The notes under the pieces: model-generated
The model's database searches: none
Seen by the model: only the letters and a program-made list of their open reading frames with translations
Told to the model about the DNA's origin: nothing
Shown: positions 25,202-36,215 of the stretch, piece after piece
Layout of the letters: the number at the start of each line of letters is the position of its first letter
Position numbering within the stretch: the stretch's first letter is position 1
NCBI GenBank assembly: GCA_911728455.2
Contig: OU452234.1
Coordinates: forward strand, 8,529,531-8,593,530
DNA: 64,000 bases
Direction: 5' to 3'
Source: Marthasterias glacialis
Lineage: Eukaryota > Echinodermata > Asteroidea > Forcipulatida > Asteriidae
Position numbers and translations under genes: made by a program

Positions 25202-26423
25202 TGAACATTTTACTGGTTAGTCTTATAGCTTTCAAAGCGAAAGTAAAAGTAGGTTTGTGATTAAGTATGGTCTCCTTAGGCTCACCAACTGTGCCTTGTC
25301 TCACCTGGACATATAGCAATTAAATCATACATATGTTATGACAAACTGGCTTGATAGTTGCGTCACTACCATCTTGGATTGGGCCACAGATGTAGCGTTC
25401 TGTCAAGACGCTGTCACATTGGGTCGTATTGCGAAATCAGAAGATCCCACTCTGATGTTTCGTGGTCATGGTTTGGAATAGTTTGAATCTTTGTTGGGTT
25501 TGATTCCATAAATGGTGTTGGATTGTATTTGTGACACAAGATGTATAAGAAAAATAGAATGAAATTAGCTGACTTGGAAACAGCACCCGTGAGAAATGAC
25601 TGAATAAAAATCATCTATAAGAAAAATGAATCCAATACTATTGTAAACTACATGTAAAGTTGAGTCTTATCTCACATTTTGTTGATTTCACTCCTTAAAT
25701 GGCATTAAAATGTCAAATGGAATCTATTGATGCAATGGATAACATTGCAAAAAAATATTTGCAGATAAATTGAAAATAGCAATAGTATTGGTAAACATCA
25801 GTGATAAACTCTATTTAAAGGTGTGATACAAGATGGTTATTAATATAAAAGACTTGATGGATGATTTTTTTGATGATCTCAAAGTTAACTTTGCATAACT
25901 TTGATAGCATAACCAAATGTTGTGAGAAATGTGGTACCATGACCATGAACATTGTCCCCAAACACTCACTTTGAGTTCGCACTAAATCCTAGGCAAAATG
26001 AAGTGTTCTTCCATGTTTCCTGAAAAATGTTACAATCAAATTTTATAAAATGGTTACTTTTTGTTTATTGAAAATTAAATCCTCCAAAACCAGTGATGCA
26101 TCGTTGTGATCCAGACCAATGCACAATATGAGTTCACGATACACTGTACTTAGACAAAACAATTAATCTTTACTTTGAAATGTTATTTATTCAACATGTT
26201 TAAGTTGAAGTCCAAGAAGCACAAATGTGATAAATGGTGATCGTCAATGGGGCAGCCGCTGAAAATAATGAAACACCGATTTAGGGGTGAAATTAAAACC
26301 AAGATTTTCTCTGCATTTTGTTTTATAAGAGATGGGAATTTTTGTCTTTTTAAAAAATTTAACTAACTTATTTTTGTTTGGGTTTTAATGGTTGTTTTAT
26401 GAATGGTATTTGATTGGACTTTA

Positions 26424-26765
26424 GCGTTTCGTGGCCGAGAGGTCTGGACTCAAGTTCTGGTGGTCAAGTCATCGGGGTGTGGGTTTGAATCCCGGTCATG
26501 ACACTTGTGCCCTTGAGCAAGATGCTTTACTATAATTACTTCTCTTCACCCAGGGGTAGAAATAGGTACCTGTGAGGGAAGAGGTTGATATTGGGTTTGA
26601 AAAAGCCTTCAGAGCGCCACAGCAGCCCAGGGCAGTATACTCCCCAGGGAGCTGAGAAAGGTTACAGGAATGTTATTGGCCCATTCAACAGGGCGCTAAT
26701 GAAAAGCGCATTGAGATGTTATTGTGAAATGTGCTGCACAAGAACTGGTTATTATTATTATTAAT
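26424..26765 (+). mobile_element. tRNA-derived SINE, near full length
   Basis: The head has A box TGGCCGAGAGG (26432-26442) and B box GGTTTGAATCC (26482-26492). The module TGACACTTGTGCCCTTGAGC, continuing to 26530, follows at once, as in the SINE at 20861-21262. A body of about 220 bp and a (TTA)n tail (26750-26764) complete it. The bodies of the two SINEs differ, so they represent two subfamilies or a shared head joined to different tails. Confidence 0.85.
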
Positions 26766-27309
26766 GATGATGGGTAACCATAGACCCACAATGTTGATCG
26801 AGCACATGTAAACACCAAGTACTGTCAATCACAACTTGTTAACATTTTTGGGACAACTAGGTCACACCTCACCTCGAACCAATATTGAACTATTTTATAT
26901 CCTGCAACACAATATTACAGTCACAAGAAACCACGTACAAGATTGCAGCAACTTCCACATTGTGTCACAGGTGTGAACCATCACAAAATAGAAATGAACA
27001 GATTGGACAGCGCCCTCTATTGAGTTGACCCAATAATATTATTAACTAGAATGGCCTTAGGTGATAAAATTGACACTGTTATCAACAAGGGGTCATTTTG
27101 AATTGTCATTTTTTCGTTATTTGTCATTAACACTCTTGAAAATAAACACCCCAACACCAACAGCATGGATGTTCAGAAGAGTTCAATCTCCAACACTAAA
27201 GGAACATGTAAGGTTTAGAACATTATTGGTTTGGAAAGAATGCATTCATTCTAATCCTCTAGTTTTCAAAAAGCATATCCATAGAATAATTTGCAATAAT
27301 TTCCTGGTT

Positions 27310-27590
27310 AAAACAAAAGAAACGTTTTTTTTGAGTGATAACTCAAGAAAGACTTGGCATTTCAACTCCAAACTGTGTGTGGATTGGTCTTGGGATCCCC
27401 CAGAAGCCATTATTTTTAGATCCTTGGGTCAAATGTCAAGGTCCTTATGGCTAAAACAAAAGAAATGTTGTCCAAGTGATAACACAAGAAGGACTTGGCG
27501 TATCAATTCCAATTTTGTTGTCTGGTTTGGTCTTGGGATCCCCAGAAGCCTACTGAAAAGCCTATTGGACTCCTTATGGGTTGTCATGAT
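27310..27590 (+). repeat. 143-bp tandem duplication inside a long open frame
   Basis: AAAACAAAAGAAA at 27310 recurs at 27453. Both copies share AGTGATAAC, CAAGAA(A/G)GACTTGGC, TGGTCTTGGGATCCCC and CAGAAGCC. The duplication lies in a 196-codon plus-strand frame (27061-27651). The copies differ by single-base indels in the T run and the C run, so their translations are out of register with each other. That argues for non-coding DNA. Confidence 0.8.
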
Positions 27591-28751
27591 GTGGCACCTT
27601 TCAACCATGAATCATAAATACAGTGAACATATATATATATATATGAATTAATCTCAAAGAATGAGATTAATCTCAGCAGGGCATTTATGTTATTTGTGTT
27701 TGTCAACACATCCTTTATAAATGTAATGATTTTAATTCAAGTATGTGTAGGTTCTATTACAGTTGTGGCAGACTAACACATTTCAGACAGAAATACGTCA
27801 CAGGATAGTTGGTGAACTTAAAACTAACTTTTTACCAAGTAAGCTCTCGGATTAAAAAATCAACAAGTAACATTTAAGGTAAATACAAATCCTTTACCAT
27901 GAGTTATGTGACGACACCTTTGTTTGCTGTCTAGTTTCCTGTTTCGTTTGTCACGGAGTTCCTTTGTCTTGATAACCAGTAGAATTTTACATTTTGGAAT
28001 ACACTTTATTCTCTCGGAAGTCGCTTTCACAACATTTCATCCCTCAAACATCCTTTGGTTGCCATAGCAATGCCCCTTCTCAGAATCACAATCCTCCTCA
28101 TCTTCAAGATGGCTGCCCATTGAATAGGCTATGGCTCATCGAGCACACGCTAAAAATACGTCACTGTTTAACCATGCCTGCCTGAGAGAGCAGTGCCGTC
28201 AGGATTTCGAAGAAAGTCTTGAACGTCAAGGCCCCTTGCGTAACACCTGAGTCGTACAAAGGCGAAGCGAATTGCGGATGATCTCAGAGAGGGCTTTCAA
28301 AGGGCTGATACTCGGACCGACCTTGTGGAGTGGTGTATAAGGACTCTTCAGCGGAAGCATTACGGTATAGAAAGTGACCGCCTGCTTGCAGAGGAAGCTG
28401 CACCGATATCCGATTGAATCAGTAAAGGATTGTAAATTTCTGCTCAATGTTTGGATTGTATCAAATAGAAAGAGCTGCCCCAATAACTGTGAGGCGGACT
28501 TTGCGGCTATTCTTGTGTCCAGTAGTTATTCTTTTGTACGTGCAGTACATTTCAATTATTTTGTATAGTGTTACTTGGCTTGCGTACTGTGTGTCAAGTA
28601 CAAGTTAGTAAATACCATAAATCATTTCTGACGATCAGGTATAAAGTACTTCTCAATCTAAAGATGTGATGCCTCTATCAGAGCACACCTCACCTTATGG
28701 TCAGATTGTTTCAAATGCATTTAATTCTAATATATATCAGGGGATCAGACA

Positions 28752-28840
28752 AAACTTGCTCAGCAGGATCAGGATACCAGCCAGCACACCATATCTTTTG
28801 TATTGTTTTTGGCTGGTCTCCTGCTGATTTTGCTTTGCAG
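28752..28840. mobile_element. foldback (MITE-like) element, ACCAGCCA family
   Basis: The left arm (28752-28784) carries TTGCTCAGCAGGATCAGG and ATACCAGCCA. The right arm (28809-28840) carries TTGGCTGGTCTCCTGCTGAT and TTTGC, its approximate reverse complement. It is the clearest of three related copies. There is no coding sequence. Confidence 0.6.
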
Positions 28841-31480
28841 ATGAAATTGCTGTAGACACAGTTTTATGCTTAAGCCCCTGGTCCAATCTTTCTTTGAGGG
28901 TTCAAAAACAGATGTAAACATGGTAAAGGGAGACGGGAGGGGAGCTGAAATAACTTTTATCTTGGCATTCAGATCCGTTGAATACAATCAGAAGTCCTCA
29001 TCTATCAAAATCTTAATTAGAACTTTGAATAAAGAATTAATTATTAAAAACTGTTAACTATCCAAAATTGTCAACTATTGAAAACTTCTAACTGTTGACT
29101 AACAGTTTACCAATCTGTGTTAATTCAAACAAGAATTTAGTTACCTTATATTTTTATCTGTCTCAAAGGCAAAATGGACATTTACAGAATTTTATTTATA
29201 AAACTGCACACACTGTCCCTTAAACATAGTCAAGTGTGGAATGACTATCTGCTATAAAACACCCCATATAGCAATTTGATTGTGCAACCTTTTTGTTTTA
29301 TTACGCATTGCTCACTGCGGAAGCACCTCCATCCCCCTCAGGATCAAGAAGAAGAAGAATCATTGGAGGCACGTGCATCTCTGTTGGACTACCCAGCAGT
29401 TGATTAGTCCATGGTTATTTTAAACCGGCTGCAAACAGTTGGGTCTCTGCCACCCTTCCTCAAATTGGACAACCAAAATCACGGTTTGGTGTCTGGCCTA
29501 GTTATGGTGACATTGTTTAAAGGGAGAGTGTGTGATTGGAATCAGCTTGATGGTCAAATTGTTCAATTTGGGATTGGCAGGCAGACTTACCAGTGCCACA
29601 CTAATCATTCATTACGCTCATAGTTATGTAAAGAGAACTGAACTAAAACAACAACAAATCACAAAAGTACATGTACTGTACATGTATGTGACTCTAATGC
29701 TCCGCCTTGAGGTGAACTGTGCTGATGTTTTAATGAAGAAAATTCCACTTTAAATTCCACTCAATTGCTTTGCAGTAGAGTATGCATTAAAGTAGGATCA
29801 TGCCTGCCTGTGACCCTTCTATACCCCTCCCAGCCATCATCATGATCCTCCCCCGCCTTTCTCCTGAAAATGTCTACATTTCAGTCATTCAGTTATGTTG
29901 TACATGTTTATGACAGTGAAATAGCTTCCGTTTATATTACAGGGTCTTGGTACTGTCTTCTACACAAACAAGTACACTAAATGTTCTGTTGGTTCAAATA
30001 AAATAAACTTTCTAGTTGGCACAAACATATATAGCCATCTCCATAAATAAATCAGAATGAATTTCGATGCAGTCACCAATCAATGTAAATCGTTACAAAT
30101 CTTTCTAAACGATGACAAACGTGTATTATTTGGGGGCAAATACTGTCACCAGTGAACTCTTTGCTGGATACATGAAGTTGCACCAGCTTTTTAAATCGGT
30201 ATTTGCTGATCAACATTTACATATATATTGCACTCTACGGAAAAAACTCCAATTTGGTTTTTGGGGGCACTTAATATACATTATGGCCCTCCATTTGGGT
30301 AAAAAAGTGTAGGCCTAACAGTGCCCTCTCTATAGTAGATGTATACTAGCTTGCATATAACTTCTATAACTCAGTAAAGGGGTGTTTACACTGCTTCCCC
30401 CTTGACAGGTCAACATATGTTATAATGCCCCCTGTGTAAACCATTATAAGGACTGGGCTATGGGTGATGGTGCCCTCATTGCTTGTCAATAGTGCAGCAT
30501 GTTCACAATTTGGTCAATCTTTACAACTCATTTTGTTAGTCTTTACTATTGCCTGCATTGAAGTTGAACAGTTACTCGTTCAAGGAGTTGTATCAACTCT
30601 TTAAACAATTCTCAATTTTATTAGAAAAGAAAACTACATTGTGTAGCTCTTTATTGGTGTTGAAGACGTACGTCATCAGAGTGAGCATTGCTAGCTTTGT
30701 GACGTCATGCCATCAGCCCTTGAGATTTGATCCAATTTACTGTGAAGCTTGAGTCAAATAGTCTTTGAATTTGATTCTTCTTTTCTTTGTTTGAATTTAC
30801 GGGTTTTTGAATTTTTATTTATTTATTTCTTTTTGGCAAGAGAAAATATCACAGGGTTGTGAAGTTCAAGTATAAGCAATGGGTCCTCTTGAGTGAACAG
30901 GAGTGCTGAATATTTGTATTTGACAGAATGAAATGTCAAAAATTATTCTTAAGACAACATTGTTTTTAGAGCTGGAAAACCCATGGGATCCATGTATTAA
31001 ATCTATATACATTGCAGCTGATCATTATAAACTTACAGAGAATTTGGATTATATCTATCAGCAACTGGAGGAGACAATAAGCAGTACATGCCCAAAATAC
31101 TTACTCATTTACCGAGAATACTGATTTTTGTTTTAAGTTTCATCTATTTTTATTGCACTAACTCTGCTTTGATCTTGATTCTTATTACTTCTGTCATTAT
31201 TTGGGTACCACCTTTTGTTTTATAAGATTTTATGAGTGTCAATGGCAAAGGTTTTTAGCTCATACTTTGTCCTCTTCCTGACCCCTTAAACTGATCTTTA
31301 CCAATCCCATTTAAAAGAGTAATCCATTGGTAAGATGCACCACAGTAGCATCGTCTTGGAACTGGGCAGGACAAAATGCATTTCTTCCCCAGCAAGCAGT
31401 CTCCAACCCGTGGCGCACTCGCCCAATTAGTACCTTAATAATGTCATCCCTGGGCCAATTTAGCAGTGATTTACATCCAG

Positions 31481-31660
31481 GCAATAGAAATTAGAATCCT
31501 GTCTGTTGGATCCACTGGTGGGCTGGGGCTGGCCAGCTTACAGGCTGCCCGGGCAAGCCAACTGCCCCGGCCTCAGCCAGGTGACCTCCCAATGCCCCCT
31601 TTCAATCCAGCTTCTATTCACTCGCTCAACATCTTATTACATTTGAAAATGCAATAGCTG
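31481..31660 (+). other. GC-rich island, possible conserved element or exon
   Basis: This is a GC-rich patch (GGCTGGGGCTGGCCAG, CTGCCCGGGC, CTGCCCCGGCCTCAG) in AT-rich DNA. It is open in one plus-strand frame of 63 codons ending at 31657 with coding-like codons, but there is no good acceptor just upstream. It could be a conserved non-coding element. Confidence 0.2.
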
Positions 31661-32833
31661 AAGGGAGTGGGCAACCGGGGAATTCTTATCTACGTCAGAA
31701 AGAGTTGAAGTCAAACATTGATTCAGAAACTTGATTAGTAATTAACACTTCACACTGGCGATTTTCAGCTTTGATGACAAATTTACATACAAAGTATTCT
31801 TGTGTCTAAACAGAACATCAAGAGCAGTGGCAATTATTGGCGACTTTAAAACTCTATTTATATTACTGACATGGGGCCAGGCAACCTTTGGTGTATTTTC
31901 TGTGTGAAGTTCAAGATTTAAGTTTGAGGTTTATTCCTACATTGTGTAAGGTAACATGCGCATCCCTTCTGTGACATTGCATCAAAGCACAGCAAGAAAA
32001 AGTTGAATAAATGAGCTATTTTTCTGTCATTTTGATTTTTCCAAGGTAGCAATATTGGGCTGAATGTTTCACATTATTTACCTCACTTGTTCATTCTTTG
32101 CTCTGTTTTATTGCAGAGCCTCTTTTTTTTCTCTCTCTTTTTTAAGTTGGCTGGGGTGTTCCAAGGCAATAGTTACTAGGTGACAACCCCAACTGAATTT
32201 ACTCAGTTAGTATCTTGAACTTTAGTCTACAAATTGAGCCACCCAAACTAACTAGAACTAGAGCCTGTCTGAAATGTTTGTGCCTTCCACTGTGTTTTGC
32301 AGTTGACAATGGTTGAGTTGGAACCAAATGTGTACACACTAGTTACCACACTCTCCTGGTCTCAATAGCACAGTTCCCTAATGATGTCACAAACGCTGCA
32401 TTTTCAGAAACCTGCCTGTTCAAAAACCTGCCTGATTTTGTTTTCATGCGTAGTGCATTAGCTAACAGAGCTATGGGTGTTTTTCTTCTATAAAAATCTA
32501 TCATGCTTGTAGCATTTTTCACATGGTGCTAATAGAGTTGTTATTGACATTTTGACTATAAGGAGCCTCTTCATTGTACTGTTCATAATAAATTCTAACA
32601 ATTATGTTATAACTGTGTCGTTACACTGAGGCCATCACCCCATGCTTATTGTTGGCCTGGTCTTGGCCTTTGTGCCCCCTGAAAGATGGTCCCACTAACT
32701 TTGCCTTTATGAAGTGCTTTTATCTGTATGGAAACTGGCATTGCCCTTCGATAATGTGGTCAACAACTTATCTGTGCAGTCAAACAAATAACAGTTTGAA
32801 CCAGTTGGCACCGGATGACCTGTTAACACGTAA

Positions 32834-33397
32834 ATGTTTCCCCTGCCTGGAAACGGAAGCCGTGTAAAGACGCCATTGTGTAATTTCGGACCACCGGAGC
32901 AAAGGTTGCCCGAACATTCCACTGCGGAGCATGCACAGACCAAACACATGCGGTATAATGCTTCATTTTATCCACACAAAGCCCAAAAAGGTCCTTTTGT
33001 TCCAAGAAGAGGGTTACAAGGCTTAAAGAGGCTTCCACCATTGTTTATTCATTGTATTTCAGGTCAATGGAGGTACGTTAGAGTGAGCTGGCAATCGAGC
33101 CATTGTTTTGTGTTTAGTACACTCATATGCCATAGGCAGCAGCCGATGTTTTGCAATTCACGATACATGAATTTGACAATTTCTCGGTTGAGAAAACAAA
33201 ACAGACCATCCATTGAAGAGAATCTCTGTTCTCTTGGCATTGTCAAGTCAGGGTTTCTTTGTGGCAGTGGTACCCTCAAAGAAAAAATGATTCTGACAAT
33301 TCCGCCAAAAGAATCCCGCCAGGGGGACGGGACAAAAAAAAAGAATCCCGGCGGCAACTGGTTAACTACAGATACAGTACATGGTCACTGTAGGTAA
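32834..33397 (+). CDS. 187-codon ORF of unknown status
   Basis: This is the longest frame outside the 51-bp minisatellite that has no internal duplication. It starts at an ATG directly after an in-frame TAA and ends at TAG-G-TAA around 33395. The region is more GC-rich than its surroundings, which lengthens chance ORFs. The product would be basic, Cys- and Lys-containing and hydrophilic, with no signal peptide or clear membrane segment and no family I recognise. An A9 run lies near the 3' end. It has no strong Kozak context. It may be chance or part of an unrecognised single-exon gene. Confidence 0.15.
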   Translation: MFPLPGNGSRVKTPLCNFGPPEQRLPEHSTAEHAQTKHMRYNASFYPHKAQKGPFVPRRGLQGLKRLPPLFIHCISGQWRYVRVSWQSSHCFVFSTLICHRQQPMFCNSRYMNLTISRLRKQNRPSIEENLCSLGIVKSGFLCGSGTLKEKMILTIPPKESRQGDGTKKKNPGGNWLTTDTVHGHCR

Positions 33398-33399
33398 CT

Positions 33400-34444
33400 C
33401 TATCTCCCACTGTGGATCAACATATACACTATACTCAATACTGTAAGAGATCTATCAAACATACCAACCAACTATCGACTCTCTTAATGGTGGACACAAA
33501 GCAGGCCCTCTTGTGAAAAAATGCTGCTTAGGTTTAAAGTTAGTGTCTCTCACAATATAGTAAAAACGGTACAGCATCGGTTATTATCAGAAAGACTGAA
33601 TGATCAACTTCCTAATTTGCTACTGTTACTAACCGTCCTAAGAAACATTTCCATCTGAAATGATGTTACTTTTTGAGATCATGCGTTTGAACTCACTCTA
33701 AACTAAGTTGCTTCATGAGAAATGTAAGAAAACATGAAACCATTGTAAACTGTTACTTGTATATGTATGTGTCCTTTTCGGTGACATTTTACAAGATTCT
33801 TTTTTATGTTTCTTGGAAACTTAAGGAATTAATGTGCTTTTCCAAAAGCCAATTACGTACATGCACAGTGTATTGAGACTGTTTTAGTGGCCATTTATGC
33901 ACTTCACACATGTCTCAGAGCAATTCCACATTTATTCAAATGACCACCGGTATCACAAATCTGTTGTTCTGAATTATTTTTGAGACTGGAATTATTGCAG
34001 TCTGTTACAACCTATACTCTGGTTCCTTGATATGATTAACAATTAAACGCATTATTATATTTAATTTTATTACTATAATTCTTTTATTTTACAATATAGA
34101 GCATCAGATCGGAGATATTTTCTCCCATCTTAACTTGTAGATCGGAATCTGTCCAGAATCTCAGACTCTTGCACAGAGTGAGAATTCATAATTACACAAA
34201 TAGTGTGACAATACATCATGCTTTGCTCCTTTCTTCTGGTGTGTACCCAATACAAAAACAATCTTCACATCAACCCCCAAGTGAATTTAGCTGAGGTGGG
34301 GAGAACAGACAGCCCTACCAGGGCACTGTTTTCCCTCTTGTTTATCTACCCTCTGGTAATCACACAGTCTTCAAGTTTGCCATATTCCACCTGGTTGTGG
34401 CATTTAAAATCACCCTAAACAGCCACTTCTCTTTGCTAGACTCA
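33400..34444. other. AT-rich non-coding stretch
   Basis: Nothing gene-like is seen. It would be the 3'UTR side of the possible minus-strand exon at 34445-34796. A minus-strand AATAAA (TTTATT near 33951) is one possible polyadenylation signal. Confidence 0.45.
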
Positions 34445-34796
34445 TTATATACATCTTTGACAACAATAGCAGCCAGGCTCTGCATAAATAGACAATCCTC
34501 CGTTTGTTATTATTGAATTTTTCCAGCTCTTGTTTTTGGCCATCTCTTTTTTCAAACCAAGCATGACCTTTTTGGAGATACGGACTTGGGAGGATTGAGC
34601 TGGCAGTGTGAACAATTGCTCAACCCATGTTTCTGGGTAGTAAGAAACACAGTACTTATAACCAGGGGCTGGTAAGCATCTCCGTTTCCATTTCTTATCA
34701 AGATGCCTTATTTTCCATGAAAATTCAGGGCTTTCTTCTGTGTATTTTTTGTCGGGCTTGTTTGTGGCCACGTTCCTAAGAATACAAGGCTTGTTT
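34445..34796 (-). CDS. possible 3'-terminal coding exon, product unknown
   Basis: On the minus strand a very good acceptor (TTTTTTATTTGCAG) ends at 34797. It is followed by one base completing a split codon and 116 open codons to a TAA at 34445. Codons look coding, and the product is Lys-rich and basic with several Cys (a CYCCQRC end) and aromatic residues, including KYCVSYYPETWVEQLFTLP. There is no membrane segment, and I recognise no domain. An ORF of this length is expected about once or twice by chance in the window, so the splice context is the main support. Confidence 0.3.
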
Positions 34797-35231
34797 CTGC
34801 AAATAAAAAACATGTAGCCTGACATTCAAAATTAAGTAAACAGTTTAGATACTTTTCAAAATTTACTTGTTAAAGAGATCATTCATTATTAGTAGTGACC
34901 AACAGGACATACTGCTTAAAAAGTTGATTTGCTATAAAGGAAACTAGTCACAACCATTTGAAGTACATGGACATGAAGTGGGACAGGTTACCCATTTCTG
35001 CTCAGCAAAATATTTGAATACTAAGCCAATGTTTGTGCCATCAGCTCGATAAAATTACGCTGTGTTTGTCATCTGCAAATCTTACTTGAATAAAAGATAA
35101 CTATAGAACCATATGCCCTCAGAAGTTTTCTGACTAATGTTCGTTATTAGTTTGGTTTTCCCCTTAAACTGATGCGTGATAAGCACTGCATACTCCATGC
35201 CTTCTAAGTTCTACAGATAAAAACAAAATCC

Positions 35232-35320
35232 ATAGGATACTTGGATGGGATTTGAACCCACAACCTCTGCTTTCTAGAGAAGATGTCTAACCTGCTAAAC
35301 CACTGATTTTACCCAGTGAC
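35232..35320 (-). mobile_element. tRNA-like SINE head fragment
   Basis: On the minus strand an A-box-like GGTTTAGCAGGTTAGAC (35285-35301) and a good B box GGTTCAAATCC (35248-35258) are spaced as in a tRNA gene, and B is followed by CATCC. The arms do not form a full cloverleaf, so this is a tRNA-derived repeat head and not a functional tRNA gene. The 3' extent is not clear. Confidence 0.6.
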
Positions 35321-36146
35321 AAAAGGCCAGTTCATCAGTCAATTACCCGTTTCAATTAGTTATCAACTGAAATACTTAACATATTTTTTTTCTTCCAAAA
35401 GACACGATTGAAGGGTTACAAATTCACAAATTCAACAAAATATTACAAACTCAACAAAAACGAGTATATACTTAAAGTGATGGGCTCTTTTCCTTTGAAG
35501 TCAGGTAAAGAATGGATTTTAATGTTACAGAAATACATTTATTTCTAGAGACTTTATCATCTTGTATGTTGTGAATAATGTTGGACTAATGCTTACAATT
35601 CTGTTAATCTAAGAATGACAATTATACCAATTTTAATCAGTCACAGACATGTGAACTTCTCCCAAATAACCAACCATGTTCCGAAATTTCAAATTCTGCT
35701 CAACCTATGACAATGGGTGTGAGAATTCTTTTTTTTCGTTTAGATTTTTACTCTGAATGTCAGCATTTTTGTACACCTGCTGTGTACAAATCTATGAGAC
35801 CTTTCAGCTTCTTGCTAGTTGTTTTCAGCTTTTTTTTTTATGTGGCCACTCACACCCCTGCATGAGCCATAAATAAAAAGCATTAAAAAAAATGATGTTT
35901 TGCAATCCTGACATGCTTATATTTGTATCACTGTTAACAGCTTGTCTCCCCCCACCCTCCTCCGATCCTTTAAGACGTGGACCTTAATGAGAAATTTATG
36001 AATTTTTGGGCACTGGATGATTCTGTCTCCTAAGAAGCAGCACCCAATGATAAGACCATTCTCATGTGTAGAAGCCTCTCGCATAATGCACCCTCAATGC
36101 ACCTCAAATAGAGATTGGGTCGCTCGCCCATCTCACTAATGGCAAT

Positions 36147-36215
36147 TGACGTCATAGCAACCAAAGTGCGTTGACCCCTATGGAGCAAAAGCGGCTGTAG
36201 CCACGGATGACGTGA
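36147..36215. promoter_or_regulatory. CRE palindrome plus second CRE-like site
   Basis: A perfect TGACGTCA (36147-36154) is followed by CATAGCAACC-type sequence and, 61 bp on, TGACGTGA (36208-36215). The segment is more CpG-rich than its flanks. Such sites bind CREB/ATF factors in animals. Function here is not shown. Confidence 0.35.

Larger units (their letters stand above)
25202..31480. other. AT-rich non-coding stretch with dispersed repeats
   Basis: No supported gene. It contains a SINE (26424-26765), a 143-bp duplication (27310-27585), an (AT)n run (27630-27644), a near-match to an RFX X-box (28058-28071), a foldback (28752-28840) and a perfect CRE palindrome (30700-30707). Confidence 0.55.

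Noticed and set aside
35232..35320. functional tRNA gene on the minus strand
   Set aside because: A and B boxes are present but the stems do not pair into a cloverleaf. It fits a SINE head better.
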